The position numbers and the translations under genes are program-made. Source: an uncultured Ignavibacteria bacterium (GTDB lineage Bacteria; Bacteroidota; Ignavibacteria; Kapaibacteriales; UBA2268). Taken from it: 64,000 bases of DNA. The stretch is from contig CAIOZA010000021.1 of assembly GCA_903862655.1 (NCBI GenBank), forward strand, positions 1 to 64,000, in the 5' to 3' direction. Positions within the stretch are counted from its first letter, which is position 1, and every line of letters begins with the position of its first letter. Positions 44,485-52,715 of the stretch are shown one piece after another. The notes under the pieces were generated by a model. The model searched no databases. It saw nothing but the letters and a program-made list of their open reading frames with translations, and was not told the DNA's origin.

Positions 44485-44892
44485 ATGTTCGACATTAAAA
44501 TTTTTAATGACAGCGATACTAAGTTTCTTCCAAAACAGAAATTAGCTGTTGCAGTCGGTAGAGTTCTTAAGGACAGGAAGATAAAAAAGGCTTCTGTTAA
44601 TGTTATTTTGGTTGTTGACGATATTATAAAAAGTATGAATAGTCAATATCTAAAACATGACTATCCAACTGATGTGATAAGCTTTAATATCAATGAGGAG
44701 CCGGCTTTATTAGGCGAAATTTATATAAGTGTTGACACAGCAAAGAGGCAGGCAGATGAATTTAAAGTGTCATTAACAAATGAGCTAAAGAGATTAGCTA
44801 TACACGGAACTCTGCATTTAATTGGATATGAGGACAACACTATCAAACAAAAAGAGGAAATGCATAACCTGGAAAATAAATATATAGGTTAA
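44485..44892 (+). CDS. ybeY: Endoribonuclease YbeY
   Basis: 135 residues. The zinc-binding region is AIHGTLHLIGYEDNT: two histidines as in H-x-x-x-H, with Asp where many YbeY proteins have the third His. That substitution occurs in Bacteroidota-type YbeY. TDVISFNINEE is the other conserved block. It matures the 3' end of 16S rRNA and takes part in ribosome quality control. The stop overlaps the next start (TAATG). Confidence 0.88.
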   Translation: MFDIKIFNDSDTKFLPKQKLAVAVGRVLKDRKIKKASVNVILVVDDIIKSMNSQYLKHDYPTDVISFNINEEPALLGEIYISVDTAKRQADEFKVSLTNELKRLAIHGTLHLIGYEDNTIKQKEEMHNLENKYIG

Positions 44893-45356
44893 TGATTATG
44901 TACGAAAGAATAATTGAAATAATAGTATTTGTGATGACGGAATTGAATCAGAACAAAAAAATAACTGAGATAGACATTCAGACTCTTTCTGACTTGGGTT
45001 ATACCAGGGAAGAGATTTCTACGGCATTCAGTTGGTTAGCCGATAGAATCGAATTGGCGGATCAACTTATCTCAGTTTTCGCTCCATCGAGTCCAAAAGC
45101 ATTTCGGATCTTCAACGATAACGAAAAGGATTTGTTTACAAAAGAAGCATTTGGTGAGATTCTGCATCTTAATTCAATAGGACTACTAACTAATCAGCAT
45201 ATAGAGCAGATAATAGAAAGAGCTCTCTTACTTGGATTGAACAAAGTAGATTCGGCGCAGCTTAAGAACTTCGTTGCCGTGAATATATTTCAAATCCAAA
45301 ACACACAAATCAACGGCAGCAGGATTATGCTGCTAGGCAACGACACAGTAAATTAA
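44892..45356 (+). CDS. DUF494/Smg-like protein
   Basis: 154 residues. RIIEIIVFVMTELNQNK, LSDLGYTREEISTAFSWL and the C-terminal LGLNKVDSAQLKNFVAVNIF match the DUF494 family (Smg in enterics). Role unknown; Smg is linked to topA/dprA loci elsewhere. Its ATG overlaps the ybeY stop by one base. The tRNA-Arg gene begins 7 bases after its end. Confidence 0.83.
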   Translation: MIMYERIIEIIVFVMTELNQNKKITEIDIQTLSDLGYTREEISTAFSWLADRIELADQLISVFAPSSPKAFRIFNDNEKDLFTKEAFGEILHLNSIGLLTNQHIEQIIERALLLGLNKVDSAQLKNFVAVNIFQIQNTQINGSRIMLLGNDTVN

Positions 45357-45362
45357 CAAAAT

Positions 45363-45436
45363 GGTCCCGTAGTTCAGCAGGATAGAACACCAGTTTCCTA
45401 AACTGGGTGTCGGAGGTTCGAGTCCCCCCGGGATCA
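45363..45436 (+). tRNA. tRNA-Arg (anticodon CCT)
   Basis: A full cloverleaf: acceptor stem GGTCCCG / CGGGATC with one G-U pair, D arm with AGTTCAGCAGGATAGA, anticodon stem-loop CCAGT-TTCCTAA-ACTGG, T arm GGAGG-TTCGAGT-CCCCC, and discriminator A. CCA is not encoded. It reads AGG codons. Such genes are common integration targets, and accessory DNA begins directly downstream. Confidence 0.95.
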
Positions 45437-45515
45437 CTTTTATCATCATTAATTACCCTATAAATCAACTACTTAACAAAAATACAAAATCTAAAGTTCA
45501 AAAAAATGTTCAAAT

Positions 45516-45569
45516 AAAATCATTGATTTCACAATTTAACATGAATCAATGATTTTTCTTTTTTGGTTT
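45516..45569 (+). terminator. Terminator after tRNA-Arg
   Basis: A 13-bp perfect stem (45516-45528 with 45544-45556) has a 15-base loop and is followed by a T-rich tract. The stretch from 45570 to 45899 is AT-rich and gene-free, apart from a 19-codon minus-strand frame and a single ATCGTAAT motif at 45859. Confidence 0.7.
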
Positions 45570-45899
45570 TCATAATATCAAATTATAATACAATTTAGTC
45601 TATTTTGTCAACTTTTTCCAATATTTGTCTTAGATGAGATAAAAAAAATATCAGATAAATTCATCTGATAGTCTCATAATCTGGAATGTACTAATTTTAC
45701 TCAATTTTTATTTATTTGTTATATCTATCATCTCCGAATTGCTGTTTACGTACTTCAGTTTGAATCTAAGGTGAAATTGGTAAGTTGTTACGACTAATCT
45801 ACTATATTTATCGTTATCGAGCATGATTTACTTCTTAATATGATATTTTTTAAAAAACATCGTAATTTCTTTTGATTCTTGCTTCATTGTGTTATCCTT

Positions 45900-46244
45900 T
45901 TAAATATAAATTATTCTGTTATTCTCTAATCCTATCGGCTTTATTTCACTTGGTAACCTATGCCGGAAGTTATCATTTAACCTCTTGTAATATTCATTAA
46001 GATTTTCTTTTGTCGAATGCTGAGTATATCGTATATCGTCATTCGTGTAGGTTACTTCATACCAATTTTTACCAAATTCAATTCCGTTTAATATATCCAT
46101 GCTTGTTTTAGACACCTTGACTGATTCCGGTTCGATTGCTTGAGTATTCTGACTAATAACTCCAATAATCGGCTTGCTTGCTTCCTTTGGTGTAATTACA
46201 ACCGTTTCCGGTATTGAATCTATTAATGAATCAAATATACTCAT
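45900..46244 (-). CDS. Hypothetical protein, 114 residues
   Basis: Not recognised. The N-terminus SIFDSLIDSIPETVVI is followed by a Pro/Ser/Thr-rich linker (about 18-45), then a compact C-terminal part (FGKNWYEVTYTNDDIRYTQ to NNRIIYI). No known motif. It is the last gene of the tRNA-adjacent module, on the far side of the iteron region from the replication gene, so it may be an accessory replication or partition factor. Base composition and codon choice look like those of the module. Confidence 0.55.
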   Translation of the reverse strand: MSIFDSLIDSIPETVVITPKEASKPIIGVISQNTQAIEPESVKVSKTSMDILNGIEFGKNWYEVTYTNDDIRYTQHSTKENLNEYYKRLNDNFRHRLPSEIKPIGLENNRIIYI

Positions 46245-46250
46245 TGTTGC

Positions 46251-46540
46251 TAACTCTTTTTATATCAATACCATTACGATTTTTCAAATTATTACGATTT
46301 ATTTCGACTTGCATTACAGTTTAACTCTTCTTATATCAATATCTTTACGATATTACGTTTTGTTTGTCTTTATTTATATATACACCGTTTTGCTTTTCTC
46401 TTTTTTTTATTCTGTTTTTTTTTTATTATTATTTGTGTGTGTCTTTTTTTTCTTTTATAAATCGTAATACCGTAAGGTTCGCTTCTATTCACATTCTAAA
46501 TCGTAATACAATCGTAATTAATCGTAATTAATCGTAAGTT
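46251..46540. repeat. Iteron cluster with T-rich tract, putative replication origin
   Basis: Left part: two 30-base direct repeats (46251-46280 and 46322-46351, 27 of 30 identical) each ending in TTACGAT, plus ATTACGATTT at 46291. Right part: the same motif inverted, AATCGTAAT, at 46460, 46499, 46510, 46520 and 46530, the last three exactly 10 bases apart. A longer direct repeat, CGTAAG(G/T)TTCGCTTCTAT, occurs at 46471 and 46533. Between them lies a very T-rich tract (46371-46457) suited to strand opening. The region lies 3' of the replication-protein gene. Iterons plus an AT tract beside a primase/helicase gene are the usual makeup of an origin. Confidence 0.6.
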
Positions 46541-46576
46541 TCGCTTCTATACTCATTATTGCTTTATGGTAAATCA

Positions 46577-49102
46577 TTAATTAATTTTTTTTAATTGATA
46601 TACTCTTATTGTTTTGCCGCTTTCAATCCCGAATGATACATCGAATATTAGATTCCTGTTTTCTGCATATTCTTTAAAAAATTTATTCATTTTATTTTTG
46701 GTGAAATCCTTTTCTTGTAATCCGGCATAATCAATGTAATTCTTATATATAGTATGTGCCGGATGACTGAAGTTTCTTGCTAAACAGTCTGCATATTCGA
46801 CAAATTCTTGGCTAGTTCCATTTAACAATCTCTTTTCGTCTTTGGTAGCTGAGCTGTATTCCGGTATTATACAGTTATTTTTTAAATATCCTTGTAAGCA
46901 AGCTAGCATAAAGTTGAAAAATATATTCCATTCTGTTTCATTCCAATTTTTACCAAAGAACGCTTTACCATAATCGTTTATAGGTCTATGTTTTGAATCA
47001 TAATAAGGCAATAATTCCATATCATATTTACGTCCTTTGTCGCTTTCGGCATTGCCGGAAATAGCATAATTTGTGCTTATTACAATTTTAGGACTTTTTT
47101 CAACTGGCAACGTAATTTTATCTTTGTTTTTTTTCTCGATAACCATGCTATCTGTAATTTGATGGAATAATAGTTCAAACGGAAAATGCTTCTTTACATC
47201 ATTAAATACGTAAATTTCAGTATCAAGTGTTACTTTTTGAAATGCAAACCGAGATTTAAAGTCGAAGTTTTTACCGTCTTCCGTTTCCACATTTCTAATT
47301 TCTGCGATTGCTTGCATTAAAACACCTTTGCCGGTTCTTCCTTTTGGTGTATCGTCTAGGTTCGCTTCTGATAGAATAACGGCATACGCATTTGCCGGTG
47401 TTTTGTAGTTATGAAGTAAGTAGCCGATTGTACAAAGTAAAGAGATATAACGTTGCTTGTCGATAACAACCGGATTTTTTGTTGAAACAATGTTTCGTGT
47501 CCACTTAACAAAGCTAAAATCATTGATTACATCTTTGTTTGTAATGGTTTCATAATTGTGTTCTTTTATTTGTCGTTTCCAAATAGGTTTTGGTAAATCT
47601 TTATAATCCTTTAATATGATAGAATCTTTTGTAACAATGGTAAATCCGTTTTTAAAAAAAACAATTCCTGAGTGTTCGGTGTCTTTCATAAATTCTATGC
47701 GTTCGCATGGTAGGCAATAATTGATCTTATCAGTACTTAAATAAACATGTATACCTTTGATTAATAGCTCGTGTAAGTCCAGTTTTGATTTGTTTTCTGA
47801 GATGTATTCAGGTAGAGATTCAATATGATTGAATATTAGTTTTTGGATGGCTGGTATATCTACTTCTGAAACAATGTTATTGTTAATTTGGACAAGAACA
47901 CGTTTTAATCCTGAATCATCTATAAAAATGTTTTGTATGCCTTTTGACTTGAAGTAATCGTACAATCGAACGTAATCGATTTTTAAAAGTACTTCACCTT
48001 TACTTCCAAGTGTTTCATCCCAAAAACGATGTTCAATTTCATTTTCTTTAATTTCGCCTGTGTCTTTATTTACACTTATCGGTTTTGATTTTTTCTTGCT
48101 GAAATTCTTACACCAATTTTCATACTCAGCCTTTTTCATTTCTTTTGTTATTGGTTTCGATTTTCCGGATTCAAAAGATTCACGAATAGTTTTAAGCTCA
48201 GATTCCGGTGTGCTTCCGGTATCAGAAATTCTGTCAGATTCTTGAATGATTAGGGAAAGTATTTCTTGTTCAGATAACACACCCCCGGCAACGTAACCTC
48301 CGGCAAGGTAAGAAACATTATTTCTTATACGGTGTCTATTACCGTCGGTAGCTTTGCCGATATATGACAATAGGTTCTTAATTGCATTATCTTTGATTTT
48401 ACCCAAGTTATTAGTATTAATGCTGACTTCCGGTGTTTTAGGTTGTTCCAATTTTGGAACATCTTGCTTTATTTCCGGTTCGGATATTCCGAACAACTCA
48501 GCACTTGGATTGACAAATAAATCCTTATCGTATGATACGAAACATAAACGGAAAATGTCTTTAACTGATTTATCTATTTGAAATCCATAATTGTCAAGAT
48601 AATACTTTTCGGCTTCTATGAATGATTCTTTGTGTCTGTTACCATCAATTAAAATACCGGCTTTTAATCCAATGCCAGATATTGAAACGTAACTAAATAA
48701 CGTGTGCTTGTCAGCATTGATTTTCTGTTTTAATTCTTGTAGTGCTTCCGGAGTTATACCTGCCTTAAAATCAAAATCAATCTGTAATATGCCGGTGTGC
48801 TTTATGAGTTTTTCAGATTCTTGAATATTGCCTTTTCTGTGCTTGCAGTGAGCCGACAATGTAAAGCCATCTATATGCTTCTTTTTGTAATCGTCGTATT
48901 GCTTCCGGTCTATAACGAGCAAATTACGTGCTTTGCTCACTTGCTCAGCATAAACACCGCCTTGGATGTCAATCAATACATCTTTTAATTGTTGATGTTT
49001 AGGATTGTCATTGCTTAAAGCATTTCCAAAAACCGAAACCATTTGATTAAAAGCACCATCCAAATTATGTAATTCTTGGGTTATCTGTTCTGTTCTTGTC
49101 AT
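46577..49102 (-). CDS. Replication protein: BT4734-like N-terminus plus helicase-type C-terminus
   Basis: 841 residues. The N-terminal ~200 match the BT4734/VirE-N type domain seen in primase-like proteins of Bacteroidota mobile elements (TGILQIDFDFKAGI, LFSYVSISGIGLKAGILI, VKDIFRLCFVSYD). The C-terminal third resembles DUF5906/D5-type helicases: Walker A-like PKGRTGKGVLMQAI, Walker B-like VFNDVKK, and PKIVISTNYAI. It probably starts or carries out replication of the element. It is flanked by the iteron cluster on its 3' side and a small HTH gene 6 bases upstream. No relaxase or capsid gene accompanies it. Confidence 0.75.
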   Translation of the reverse strand: MTRTEQITQELHNLDGAFNQMVSVFGNALSNDNPKHQQLKDVLIDIQGGVYAEQVSKARNLLVIDRKQYDDYKKKHIDGFTLSAHCKHRKGNIQESEKLIKHTGILQIDFDFKAGITPEALQELKQKINADKHTLFSYVSISGIGLKAGILIDGNRHKESFIEAEKYYLDNYGFQIDKSVKDIFRLCFVSYDKDLFVNPSAELFGISEPEIKQDVPKLEQPKTPEVSINTNNLGKIKDNAIKNLLSYIGKATDGNRHRIRNNVSYLAGGYVAGGVLSEQEILSLIIQESDRISDTGSTPESELKTIRESFESGKSKPITKEMKKAEYENWCKNFSKKKSKPISVNKDTGEIKENEIEHRFWDETLGSKGEVLLKIDYVRLYDYFKSKGIQNIFIDDSGLKRVLVQINNNIVSEVDIPAIQKLIFNHIESLPEYISENKSKLDLHELLIKGIHVYLSTDKINYCLPCERIEFMKDTEHSGIVFFKNGFTIVTKDSIILKDYKDLPKPIWKRQIKEHNYETITNKDVINDFSFVKWTRNIVSTKNPVVIDKQRYISLLCTIGYLLHNYKTPANAYAVILSEANLDDTPKGRTGKGVLMQAIAEIRNVETEDGKNFDFKSRFAFQKVTLDTEIYVFNDVKKHFPFELLFHQITDSMVIEKKNKDKITLPVEKSPKIVISTNYAISGNAESDKGRKYDMELLPYYDSKHRPINDYGKAFFGKNWNETEWNIFFNFMLACLQGYLKNNCIIPEYSSATKDEKRLLNGTSQEFVEYADCLARNFSHPAHTIYKNYIDYAGLQEKDFTKNKMNKFFKEYAENRNLIFDVSFGIESGKTIRVYQLKKIN

Positions 49103-49108
49103 TGTTTA

Positions 49109-49441
49109 TTACTCATTATAATTACTTAAAAGCTGATCTATTGCCGATTTGCGAAAGAATACATTCCTGCCTAAGTAAGTAGGTTTTAGTTTCCCAGTTT
49201 TCATTAAATATCCTATCTTTGCCGTTGATAATTTTCCGTCGAAATACTTCTTCAAATTCGTTTTAGAAATCAAGGGGTCATCGATAGTGCTTTCATGCCG
49301 ATCTCTATCAACTATTGAATTTATCTGTTGTTTGAAGTTATTAATAATTGTTGGAATTGCTTTTTGAAATTCAAGTGCAACAGCTTCAGATATTAGACTC
49401 TGTGTGTCTTTAGGCATTATAATAAATTCGTTGTTACTCAT
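49109..49441 (-). CDS. Small helix-turn-helix protein
   Basis: 110 residues. The C-terminal half (LISKTNLKKYFDGKLSTAKIGYLMKTGKLKPTYLGRNVFF-type region, ending FFRKSAIDQLL) has the layout of an excisionase-like winged helix-turn-helix. Its ATG overlaps the upstream HTH gene's stop by 4 bases and it lies 6 bases before the replication gene. Likely a regulator of replication or excision. Confidence 0.65.
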   Translation of the reverse strand: MSNNEFIIMPKDTQSLISEAVALEFQKAIPTIINNFKQQINSIVDRDRHESTIDDPLISKTNLKKYFDGKLSTAKIGYLMKTGKLKPTYLGRNVFFRKSAIDQLLSNYNE

Positions 49442-49746
49442 TTTAGTACCTCTATGTTGGTGCCATTAATTTCATTTTTCTTCAATGCTGAGATCACTTC
49501 GTTTTTTTTGAAGTAAACTCTGTTTGAAATTAGATAGAAAGGGATTTTGCCGGCTTTTTTCCAACTGTGGACAGTGACCTCGGAAACTTGAAGAATCTTC
49601 GCTACTTCGGGGATTTTGATCAGTTCTTGATCTAGCTGCTCAAATTCGTATGATTTAGTCTTGCGGTGTTCAATTGACATCTTCTCTGCTAATGCCGAAA
49701 TAAAATCATCAAAACTTACATCGGTGATTAAAACTTGTTCTTTCAT
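49438..49746 (-). CDS. Excisionase/MerR-type DNA-binding protein
   Basis: 102 residues. IPEVAKILQVSEVTVHSWKK is a clear HTH_17-type helix-turn-helix, followed by the wing GKIPFYLISNRVYFKKNEV. Such proteins direct excision or regulate replication in Bacteroidota mobile elements. It overlaps the second HTH gene by 4 bases and leads the replication operon. Confidence 0.78.
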   Translation of the reverse strand: MKEQVLITDVSFDDFISALAEKMSIEHRKTKSYEFEQLDQELIKIPEVAKILQVSEVTVHSWKKAGKIPFYLISNRVYFKKNEVISALKKNEINGTNIEVLK

Positions 49747-49890
49747 TTGATTGAATCCTATATTGTTTTACAAACATTTTAAGATTCAAAAATCGATAAG
49801 TCCATTCGGGGGGTGCAACAACCAATTTTTAGGTGTGTTAAATGTAAGTGCTATTCTATTTCCATATAAAATTTTCAGTTATAGCGGGTG

Positions 49891-50751
49891 TTAAAACACC
49901 CGGTGTCTTTCTAAAATAGATATAATCTCTTTCGTTAAATCGACATCTTCTTTTATTAAATGTATGTCATTGATTATATACCCCTTCATTGTGTTATAGT
50001 TCTTAATTGTGAAATTAAAGATACCTAAATCTTTAACCTCAGTTATAATAGTTTTAGATTTCCTTTCACCACTTATTCTATAAATTGATTTTGTAAATTC
50101 TTTCATGTATTGCTTTCTCAGGTTGTACTGTTCATTCTTAAAAGTAAAATAAGAAAGTTGTATGTCAGCCATTGGCTTTTTTGTATTTGTATTTGATTTC
50201 GGTCTAAAATAATAGTATTTAGCATCGGAACCTAGAGGTTCAGAGTTTCGAGATAATCTTTTTTCACATTCATCCCTATGCTTTATCAATTTATCTGCTA
50301 TTTCGTAGGCATCTTCTCTGCCTGAGCTTTGAAGTTTTTCAATAAGATCAGTAAGATAGAGGATGTTGAATGAATTTGATTCCTTAGAAATAAATTTTCT
50401 AATAAAATGTATATTACCGTAAAATGTTGGGAACATTCGATTAGCATGACAAAAATTATAGGTTTCATAATATTCTAATAAATCATCTAATTTTTCTATT
50501 TCAGGTGAATTTTTTATCTTCGATTTTGCTTTGAGATTTTCGAAAATTTCTTTTACTCTAATTGTCCTATCATGTCCTAGAACGTAATCTGATGTGCTAA
50601 GATATGTTTCAAATATTTTAGGGTTAGCAAAAACTATTTCAAATAACTTTTTTAATGTTCTAATTGGATGCTTTTGTAAATATTCTGATTCAAGCTCTTT
50701 AATAATTGCTTTTCCCATGTAGGTTTCTGTTCCAATAGTAATTTGTTTCAT
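49891..50751 (-). CDS. Hypothetical protein, 286 residues
   Basis: Not recognised. Helix-rich and highly charged, with no membrane segment and no catalytic motif I can name. It contains ECEKRLSRNSEPLGSD and YYYFRPKSNTNTKKP, and ends ISILERHRVF. It sits upstream of the HTH-replication operon on the same strand, 144 bases away, and shares its composition, so it probably belongs to the element. A GGGTGT/ACACCC hairpin overlaps its 3' end. It does not look like an integrase. Confidence 0.5.
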   Translation of the reverse strand: MKQITIGTETYMGKAIIKELESEYLQKHPIRTLKKLFEIVFANPKIFETYLSTSDYVLGHDRTIRVKEIFENLKAKSKIKNSPEIEKLDDLLEYYETYNFCHANRMFPTFYGNIHFIRKFISKESNSFNILYLTDLIEKLQSSGREDAYEIADKLIKHRDECEKRLSRNSEPLGSDAKYYYFRPKSNTNTKKPMADIQLSYFTFKNEQYNLRKQYMKEFTKSIYRISGERKSKTIITEVKDLGIFNFTIKNYNTMKGYIINDIHLIKEDVDLTKEIISILERHRVF

Positions 50752-51354
50752 TACATACTTTCCAAATTATTTATAACATGAAAAACGGAAAATAAATTAA
50801 CAAAAAAAGTTCAATTACATAGATCTAATTTAAAAAAAACTGTTATTTCTGTGCTAGATATTGACAAAGTGTACTTTAGCACAAGATCTTCACTATATTA
50901 AAGATTTCATAATTAATTCTGCCCCAAAAATCATGTTCGATTCTATTTTATTATTATTATTCTGAAATATTCCGTTAAGTTATTGAAAATAAGTGATATA
51001 ATTAAATATAATATATCCGAAATACATCAAATTTCATTTAAAAGTTATCTGAAAGTTATTCCATTTTTATTCAAACTTTATGTCATTGCAACAAAATATG
51101 CCATAAAAAACGCTGTTTTTGCTATAAAATTAGACATTATTTCGAAGAATGATCATTTTTTTGATAAGAAATAGTGGAATCAGCTGCAAAATTTTACTTT
51201 TTGGGTTCATTTTCCGGAAATAATTCAGTTTTTTTTAATTAAATAATGAATCCAGTGGTTGGATGTCATCAGAATTGAAGAAATCTTCTAACCTTGAGCA
51301 ATTTACTAGGCAAAAAGGAAGGATTAGTAATGAAGTCGTCATCAATAGATTCTA

Positions 51355-51381
51355 AACGAGCCACCTCTAACGTGGCTCGTT
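51355..51381. repeat. Perfect hairpin in a gene-free stretch
   Basis: AACGAGCCAC (51355-51364) and GTGGCTCGTT (51372-51381) form a 10-bp stem with a 7-base loop. No T run follows on either strand, so it is not a typical terminator. The gene-free stretch 50752-51451 otherwise holds only AT-rich sequence, with a doubtful 63-codon TTG-started frame at 50983-51174 that I do not accept as a gene. Confidence 0.6.
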
Positions 51382-51451
51382 CGAAAAACATTTCTAAAAA
51401 TGATTTATGGAGTAATTTTTTTTAAAGTTAATTCACAATTCCTTCCAGTTT

Positions 51452-52186
51452 CTATTTGTGTTGCTCTGCATAAACCATCTGCTGTAGCCTTCCATAAACG
51501 AAAGCACCAGCTATAATAGCATCAGCTTGTAAACTCTTTAAATTATCTTCGCTGGTGTACATAGAAACCCATTGATTTAAATAGTTACTGAATTTATATG
51601 TTAATGGTATAAGTAATGCTGCTGGAGTAGTGGCTTGAGCAGTTGTTATAGATCTTGTGATAATGTTATTTACGATTGGTTCTAACTGTCCTGCTTTCTT
51701 TAAAAGGTTTGAGTAGTTTAACATTCTAGTTGCTACTTGTTGAGCATTAGGCATACCTGCTTGACCTATCCAATCTTTGTCTTGAAAATAATTTAATTTA
51801 ATATGCTCTTTTCTAAGCATAGTGCCTTCTGTTAGAAATGCTGGTGTACGGAGTTCCAGGTCAACATCTATTGTCACATTTGAATCAATTTCATTTTTTG
51901 AGAAATTGGTAATCCAGACAGAATATGTTTCTCCAGTTTCAACAACTTTATCAACCCATTGGCAGTCTGCACTTTTTAAATATCCAATCAGACCATTCTT
52001 AACCCCTGTAACTTTGGTTTTACCGATTAGTTTTGTTTTGATGTCGAGTTTGACAATATTCGGAATGTTCTCCTGCATCAGGGAATAAGTAACATCATTT
52101 GTATTAGAGGGTGATGTTGAATTGTTTGAACAACTCAGGAAAACCAAGGCTAAAAATAGATAAGCAACAAGTAGATACTTTTTCAT
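51452..52186 (-). CDS. Hypothetical lipoprotein
   Basis: About 244 residues from the ATG at 52186, which gives a clean lipoprotein signal (KKYLLVAYLFLALVFLSCSNN, lipobox F-L-S-C) followed by a Ser/Asn/Thr linker. The frame is open to 52261, but that part runs into the palindrome and lacks signal-peptide character. The mature part is not recognised; a beta-rich first half precedes a helical second half. Unknown function. Located alone in the accessory region. Confidence 0.6.
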   Translation of the reverse strand: MKKYLLVAYLFLALVFLSCSNNSTSPSNTNDVTYSLMQENIPNIVKLDIKTKLIGKTKVTGVKNGLIGYLKSADCQWVDKVVETGETYSVWITNFSKNEIDSNVTIDVDLELRTPAFLTEGTMLRKEHIKLNYFQDKDWIGQAGMPNAQQVATRMLNYSNLLKKAGQLEPIVNNIITRSITTAQATTPAALLIPLTYKFSNYLNQWVSMYTSEDNLKSLQADAIIAGAFVYGRLQQMVYAEQHK

Positions 52187-52249
52187 AAAAACTCCAATAG
52201 TGTATAATAATTTAAAAAGGGCATTCTCGCATTCACACACTCCTGAGGT

Positions 52250-52341
52250 ACCGCCAAGCACCTTTCGAACAGAGCAAATGGAAAACGCCCACTCTTGGAG
52301 CGTAATCGCATTTGGTTCTGTTCGCTTTGAAATTTGGCGGT
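52250..52341. repeat. Large bulged palindrome (structured DNA or RNA)
   Basis: Three paired blocks appear in mirror order: ACCGCCAA (52250) with TTGGCGGT (to 52341), CGAACAGA (52266) with TCTGTTCG (52317), and CAAATG (52275) with CATTTG (52309). They are separated by unpaired bulges of unequal length. The 28-base centre holds ACGC and GCGT. The architecture recalls single-strand-folded recombination sites such as integron attC sites, although the attC core GTTRRRY is not at the ends. The rest of 52342-52517 is AT-rich and empty. Confidence 0.6.
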
Positions 52342-52517
52342 TTCCAGAAGTGAACCAAAGACATTACTATTCAATAAAAACTATTTTTTTCTGCTATATA
52401 ATCCTTTAATTAATCGATTTCATTACTCCAAACTTAATTCCTTTTTTTAACTTTTACAATTAGTTCTTCAATTTAAGTCGTTTCCATTTTGTGCGTTAAA
52501 AAAAACGCTGTTTTGCC

Positions 52518-52560
52518 GATCTTCTACGGATCTTCTACGGATCTTCTGTGATCTTCTACT
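52518..52560. repeat. Tandem 11-mer repeat
   Basis: GATCTTCTACG occurs four times in a row at 52518, 52529, 52540 and 52550 (the third is shortened by a base and the last ends CT). It lies between the lipoprotein gene and the FISUMP gene. Function unknown. Confidence 0.8.
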
Positions 52561-52662
52561 AATGTAAGTGGTATATTTATCAATAGTTAGTTTAATTCTA
52601 AACAATATTGCTATTTGGCTACACGTCTTGTAAATTTAAAAAAAGGGGGTTACGTTTTTTTT

Positions 52663-52695
52663 AGATGTCCAACACCTCAAAGGTGTTGGACATCT
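52663..52695. repeat. Perfect 15-bp palindrome downstream of the FISUMP gene
   Basis: AGATGTCCAACACCT (52663-52677) and its exact inverse (52681-52695) flank a 3-base loop. Read on the minus strand it is 3' of the FISUMP gene and could end transcription, with the T-rich 52654-52662 region on the wrong side for that strand. A related palindrome lies at the other end of the gene (54588-54613). Confidence 0.85.
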
Positions 52696-52715
52696 GGCTG
52701 TTTATCTTGTTGTTA

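Noticed and set aside
46174-46467. 97-residue plus-strand frame across the T-rich tract
   Set aside because: Its Phe/Leu/Tyr-rich composition is a by-product of the T tract in the putative origin, and it overlaps the minus-strand gene start.
50983-51174. 63-residue TTG-started frame rich in Ile and Lys
   Set aside because: Low-complexity AT-rich composition, no ribosome-binding site, no motif; likely chance.
51355-51381. Terminator call for the 10-bp hairpin
   Set aside because: No T run on either strand and no gene ends nearby in the right orientation.
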